64,000 nucleotides of DNA. Origin: Doris montereyensis. Lineage: Eukaryota > Mollusca > Gastropoda > Nudibranchia > Dorididae. The stretch covers positions 57,501 through 121,500 of the forward strand of contig JAXRKP010000550.1 in assembly GCA_037039925.1 (NCBI GenBank), given 5' to 3'. Shown here piece after piece: positions 11,735 through 64,000 of the stretch (its first letter is position 1; every line of letters begins with the position of its first letter). The notes beneath the pieces are model-generated. The model saw only the letters and a list, made by a program, of their open reading frames with translations, searched no databases and was not told the origin of the DNA. Both the position numbers and the translations under genes were made by a program.

Positions 11735-13660
11735 CACACAACTTAACACCTTAATACAACATAACACAACTTAACACCTTAATACAACTTAACACCTTAA
11801 TACAACATAACACAACTTACCACCTTAATACAACTTAACACCTTAATACAACTTAACACCTTAATACAACTTAACATCTTAATACAACTTAACACCTTAA
11901 TACAACTTAACACCTTAATACAACTTAACACCTTAATACAACTTAACACCTTAATACAACTTAACACCTTAATACAACTTAACACCTTAATACAACTTAA
12001 CACCTTAATACAACATAAACAACTTACCACCTTAATACAACTTACCACCTTAATACAACTTAACACCTTAATACAACTTAACACCTTAATACAACTTAAC
12101 ACCTTAATACAACTTAACACCTTAATACAACTTAACACCTTAACACAACTTAACACCTTAATACAACTTAACACCTTAATACAACTTAACACCTTAATAC
12201 AACTTAACACCTTAATACAACTTAACACCTTAACACAACTTAACACCTTAATACAACTTAACACCTTAACACAACTTAACACCTTAATACAACTTAACAC
12301 CTTAATACAACTTAACACCTTAATACAACTTAACACCTTAACACCTTAATACAACTAACACCTTAACACAACTTAATACAACTTAACACCTTAATTCAAC
12401 TTAACACCTTAATACAACTTAACACCTTAACACAACTTAACACCTTAATACAACTTAACACCTTAATACAACTTAACACCTTAATACAACTTAACACCTT
12501 AATACAACTTAACTTAATACAACTTAACACCTTAATACAACTTAACACCTAATAATACAACTTAACACCTTAATACAACTTAACACCTTAATACAACATA
12601 ACACAACTTAACACCTTAATACAACATAACACAACTTAACACCTTAACACAACTTAACACCTTAATACAACTTAACACCTTAATACAACTTAACACCTTA
12701 ATACAACTTAACACCTTAATACAACTTAACACCTTAATACAACTTAACACCTTAATACAAATTAACACCTTAATACAGCATAACACAACTTAACACCTTA
12801 ATACAACATAACACAACTTAACACAACTTAACAACTTAATACAACTTAACACCTTAATACAAACTTAACACCTTAATACAACTTAACACAACTTAACACC
12901 TTAATACAAATTAACACCTTAATACAACTTAACAACTTAAACCTTAACACCTTAATACAACTTAACACCTTAATACAACTTAACACCTTAATACAACTTA
13001 ACACCTTAATACAACTTAACACAACTTAACACCTTAATACAACTTAACACAACTTAACACCTTAATACAACTTAACACCTTAATACAACTTAACACAACT
13101 TAACACCTTAATACAACATAACACAACTTAACACCTTAATACAACTTAACACAACTTAACACCTTAATACAACTTAACACCTTAATACAACTGAACACCT
13201 TAATACAACATAACACCGTAATACAACATAATACTACGTAACACTACTTAACAGCTTAATACAACATAACACTACTTAACACTACTTAACACCTTAATAC
13301 AACATAACACTACTTAACACTACTGAACACCGTAATACAACATAACACTACTTAACACTACTTAACACTACTTAACACCTTAATATAACATAACAGTACT
13401 TAACACTACTTAACACCTTAATACAACAAAACACTACTTAAAACTACTTAACACTACTAAACACAACTTAACACTACGTAACACTACTCAACAGAACTTA
13501 ACACAACTTAACACAACTTAGCACTACTTAACACTACTTAACACAACTTAACACAACTTAACACAACTTAACACAATTTAACACTACTTAATACAACTTA
13601 ACACTACTTAACACAACTTAACACAACTTAACACAACTTAACACAAGTTAACACTACCCT
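11735..13660. repeat. 18-bp satellite-like array, about 105 copies
   Basis: A 1.9-kb array of CTTAACACCTTAATACAA with variants CATAACACAA and CTTAACACAA. From about 13200 the variant CTTAACACTA takes over, so composition changes along the array. The minus strand is open for long stretches as a six-residue repeat because 18 is a multiple of three; this is not evidence of a protein. Confidence 0.96.
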
Positions 13661-13691
13661 TTGTACCCCGACGCTCGAGAACTATGGGGGA

Positions 13692-13945
13692 GGGGAGGGG
13701 GATTCGCTAGATCAGAGGCAAAGTGTCGGCCTCTCAACCAAGAGGTAGTGGATTCGAGTCCCACCGACTGGTAACACATTTTCTCGAGTTTCTTCGAGAA
13801 ACCCCTCCCCCCCCTCCCCTGTGTGCATATCACAACACTATGTGCACATTAAATGGGCAGTCCAGGCAAACATCAAAATCATACCAAAAGCCTATGAGAT
13901 CACCTTTGTTGTGGATGTGGGTAAATTAAATAAAAATTCCAATAC
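13692..13945 (+). mobile_element. tRNA-derived SINE, family B, copy 1
   Basis: The tRNA-like head holds GGCAAAGTGTCGGCCTCTCA and a B-box-like GTGGATTCGAGTCCCAC. The body includes CACTATGTGCACATTAA, GGGCAGTCCAGGCAAACATC and a 3' end near GTGGATGTGGGTAAATTAAA. The same order occurs at 47424 on this strand and in reverse at 14405 and 29838. Confidence 0.78.
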
Positions 13946-14235
13946 GCCGAAATCAAGGAACCGGATCAAGATATTATTATACACGTACATATTATATATA
14001 TAAACCGGATATTTATTCTAAGCCCTCCTGGTAACCCTCAACGCAACTCTGAGTATGGGACTTACTTTACCTTTACACCACCAGACAACGCTATCTAAAG
14101 AGCAAAACCAAATAGAGCAAAGCTGGGCAAGATAACAACTCACTGCTGATATTCTTTTTTCCCCGTCGATGTAAAAAAAGAAAGTAGTATACACAGTAAT
14201 ACGAAACGAATCACATCGCAGTAAATGAAGACGAT

Positions 14236-14312
14236 AAACTGATAGCCAATGTGACACTGATAGCCAATGTGACACTGACAGCCAATGTGACACTGATAGC
14301 CAATGTGACACT
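14236..14312. repeat. 18-bp direct repeat, 4 copies
   Basis: Four copies of TAGCCAATGTGACACTGA, one with a T-to-C change. Confidence 0.93.
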
Positions 14313-14404
14313 GGCAGATAGGCCTGCGATATCTGTAGGTTAAAATAGGTCCTTGCAAAAGATAAATGGCTAGCGTGAAAAGCATTAGATTTTTTAAATT
14401 TGGT

Positions 14405-14712
14405 TTGATTTACCCACATCCACACTTAATGTGATCTCGGGGTTTTTGGAATGAGTTTTAATTTTGCTCTGTAAACAGTCAAGGGATCTTTAACGTGCAC
14501 GGAATGTTGTGATCTGGACACGGGACTTTTTTGTGTATCGTCTGTCCCCGATGAAACAAGGTATCGACCCACCTTCCTGGGCCATGGGGGGGAGATTTTG
14601 CTCGAAAAAAATCGACAGCATTGTTCAACAGTTGGCGGGACTCGAACCCGCTTTCTTTTTTGGTTTAGAGGCCTACACCTTAGCTCTGGCCTACCGAGTC
14701 CCCTCCATTCTA
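14405..14712 (-). mobile_element. tRNA-derived SINE, family B, copy 2
   Basis: Reverse orientation. It starts with TTTACCCACATCCACAC (the element's 3' end) and finishes with GGCGGGACTCGAACCCGC and ACCTTAGCTCTGGCCTACCG (B and A boxes reversed). With copy 1 it forms an inverted pair about 460 bp apart. Confidence 0.8.
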
Positions 14713-14823
14713 GAATGAAATCTAAATGGCTTGTGGTTTTCATCTCAGAATAATGCTTTCTTCATTTCTTTCATTGAAATTTACATCCGTCCGCCGTATG
14801 CGATGATCTCAGGGTGTATTCAG

Positions 14824-15409
14824 AGGAAACAGCAAGATGAATGACAATACACATATTTATGTGGAAACAACAAGATGAATGACAATAACATATTTATGTG
14901 GAAACAACAAGATGAATGACAATACACATATGTATGTGGAAACAATAAGATGAATGACATATTTATGTGGAAACAACAAGATGAATGACAATACACATAT
15001 TTATGTGGAAACAACAAGATGAATGACAATACACATATTTATGTGGAAACAACAAGATGAATGAAACAAAGAATGACAAACACGACAGATAAACACATAT
15101 ATTTATGTGGAAACAACAAGGAAACATATTTATGTGGAAAACAAGATGAAAGACAATACACATATTTATGGAAACAACAAGATGAATGACAATACACATT
15201 TATTTATGTGGAAACAGCAAGATGAATGACAATACACATATTTATGTGGAAACAACAAGATGAATGACAATACACATATTTATGTGGAAACAGCAAGATG
15301 AATGGCAATACACATATTTATGTGGAAACAACAAGATGAATGACAATACACATATGTATGTGGAAACAACAAGATGAATGACAATACACATATTTATGTG
15401 GAAACAGTG
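14824..15409. repeat. 38-bp minisatellite, about 15 copies
   Basis: The unit reads TTTATGTGGAAACAACAAGA then TGAATGACAATACACATA. Copies around 15058-15175 are deleted or rearranged. Confidence 0.95.
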
Positions 15410-15615
15410 AAAAGGAAAGATGAAGGACATAGCAGCAGCGCCAACCTACACCCTGTCACTATCCTAAAAAAACGTGGATAAGATTTCCCATGATGCACGG
15501 TTTCTAACCATGATGCATTGTTCAGCCTAAATAAAACTATGTCGTTGTTGTTGATTTTTTTACCCTGTAATGTGAAATAAAGAGTAGAAAGGGGTACTCT
15601 AACTTGAATACCGTA

Positions 15616-15846
15616 CACGATTAATAACTCATACGATTAATAACTCATACGATTAATAACTCATATGATTAATAACTCATACGATTAATAACTCGTACGA
15701 TTAATAACTCATACGATTAATAACTCATACGATTAATAACTCATACGATTAATAACTCGTACGACTAATAACTCGTACGATTAATAACTCATACGATTAA
15801 TAACTCATACGATTAATAACGATTAATAACTCATACGATTAATAAC
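15616..15846. repeat. 16-bp direct repeat, about 14 copies
   Basis: Head-to-tail copies of CGATTAATAACTCATA with a CATA/CGTA variant, ending in a truncated unit. Confidence 0.95.
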
Positions 15847-16987
15847 GGTATCCACAAAACAAATCCGTATAGAGTTGCTTCTACTTCTACAAAACGATTT
15901 CGCATCGATCGATGAGTCATTCTCGAGGGTTGTTTCTTTCTGTGTGTCCTGGTATCTAAACACGAGACAAAAGCCTGAACTTTGACATTGTGTCATCTAA
16001 TACTATCAGTGATAGCAGTATACATCAAGATCTCTCTCTCTCTCTCTATATATATATACAATTTTTCTAAACATTTATAGAATGCAAGTCCGTTATTTAT
16101 ATATATATATATATCCATCCATCTATCTATCTATCTATTTATCTCTTCTCCTTGAACATTATGTTTCCTATCTACAACCTTGGTGCGTAAAATCACACAC
16201 TTAGCTTCCGCTCTCTAGGCCAATCCTGTTCTCAAACCTGAGATGACTTTCAACAAAACTTGGCCTCGCCTGTACAGATGGTGAGAACGAAAGAAACCGC
16301 CCGAGTCGGAAGGAAGGAAGGGCAGAGATGCGTCTTATTGTTTGCACTGGTACAGATGGTGAGAACGAAAGAAACCGCCCGAGTCGGAAGGAAGGAATTC
16401 AGAGATGAAATCTTATCTGTGCCTTCGCCAAGCCACAACGTGAGGTTTGTTCACGTCACACTCACACGCAAAACGAAATCTCACATCCTGGTCTAATTCA
16501 CATTTATCGTGATTTTTAGGGGGTATATCCCCGGTTTCTCTTTTGTCTCATTTCCAGCACGAATAAGATGTAGATCTAGTAAGATTGTATTTTTACAATT
16601 TGAAGTTGAAGAATATGGTCATTCCAGCCCTAGATAGCTTCTGTCCTTAAAAATTAGGTAACCATAGATGTCATGAGGGAGAATATTTCTTATCCACAAA
16701 GGCGAAAATAAATCGAAGAATAATATATCGTCAGCTAAAGTCAGAATTTTGGGCAAATGAGTTCCGGATGCTAACCATAGTCACCCCATTACTACTAATA
16801 CAAGTGACATATATCATAATCATGGAATTGAGATCAACACAATGGTCAGAGTCAATGCCTGTATATACTTTAAAATCTTTTAATTGTAAGAACAAAAATT
16901 CACTACTACTACTACTGCTACTACTGCTTTGTTGCTGCTACTACTGCGCCACACTAAATGCTGCTGCTGCTCCTGCTTTCTTTGCAG
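15847..16987. other. non-coding stretch before exon 1, small repeats
   Basis: Contains short (TC)n and (TA)n tracts near 16032-16060 and 16100-16117. A duplicated segment of about 48 bp (TACAGATGGTGAGAACGAAA) occurs at 16272 and 16350. A CTA/CTG trinucleotide run at 16898-16976 forms the pyrimidine-rich approach to the exon 1 acceptor. The first vinculin coding exon was not found here. Confidence 0.5.
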
Positions 16988-63780
<46,793 letters not shown>

Positions 63781-63844
63781 GTATCAAGTGTTATTTGTTT
63801 GTAGATTTTGCGTGTACACATGTATATATTGGTGAACATGTGGG

Positions 63845-63985
63845 TGGGGGGGGGATTGGCGGGCTCTACTGGTAGGTCCTATTTCTTTCCTTTCCTTCTT
63901 TAACTTATCTTTCATCTTGCTGCTTTCTCTTAATTCATCCTGAGATCACCGTGATGTTGGACTGAGTAAATTTCAATTTATACAA
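63845..63985 (+). repeat. interspersed element D, copy 3
   Basis: Contains CTACTGGTAGGTCCTATTTC, CTCTTAATTCATCCTGAGAT and CACCGTGATGTTGGACTG, in the same order as copies 1 and 2. It lies in intron 21. Confidence 0.68.
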
Positions 63986-64000
63986 AATTTTAAAAACATG

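Overview
This is an animal nuclear genome fragment, most likely from a mollusc or another lophotrochozoan. The evidence is a split gene with consistent splice phases, tRNA-derived SINEs, an RTE-type LINE, and a very high load of microsatellites and minisatellites. The taxon is inferred from this character, not proven. There are no bacterial-type operons. By rough addition about 25 kb of the 64 kb is tandem repeat.

One protein-coding gene is recognised: vinculin (VCL-like), on the + strand. I could place 21 internal exons between 16988 and 63780 by matching each to known vinculin sequence and checking splice sites and phases. The first coding exon (the usual MPVFHT start) and most of the C-terminal tail lie outside the window or were not found. 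The exons cover the talin-binding head, two (not three) copies of the central repeat, the rest of the head, an expanded proline-rich linker built largely of phase 1-1 exons, and the beginning of the actin-binding tail. Three head exons and one linker exon carry a clear frame break, and two linker exons appear to carry a compensating pair. Most sit at short homopolymer runs. The intact splice sites and conserved protein around them suggest uncorrected sequencing indels rather than a dead gene.

Layout. 1-16987: repeat-dominated DNA with minisatellites of 75, 49, 68, 44, 18, 38 and 16 bp, long (CT)n and (GTA)n tracts, SINEs and shared interspersed elements; it could be the 5' flank or first intron of vinculin. 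16988-34275: exons 1-12, with a minus-strand RTE retrotransposon in intron 2, a MITE-like element and several arrays. 34276-42755: an 8.5-kb intron made mostly of a 31-bp array. 42756-58401: exons 13-20 in AT-rich introns. 58402-63664: an intron made mostly of a 59/64-bp array. 63665-63780: exon 21.

The most striking result is that the two largest arrays are made from the gene's own splice sites. The 31-bp array (about 220 units) repeats the exon 12 end plus its 5' splice site. The 59/64-bp array (about 80 units) repeats the 3' splice site of exon 21 with its pyrimidine tract. A 44-bp duplication of the exon 3 acceptor and a 37-bp array that starts at the exon 4 donor look like smaller versions of the same process. 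The result is a gene with hundreds of decoy donor and acceptor sequences beside two real exons.
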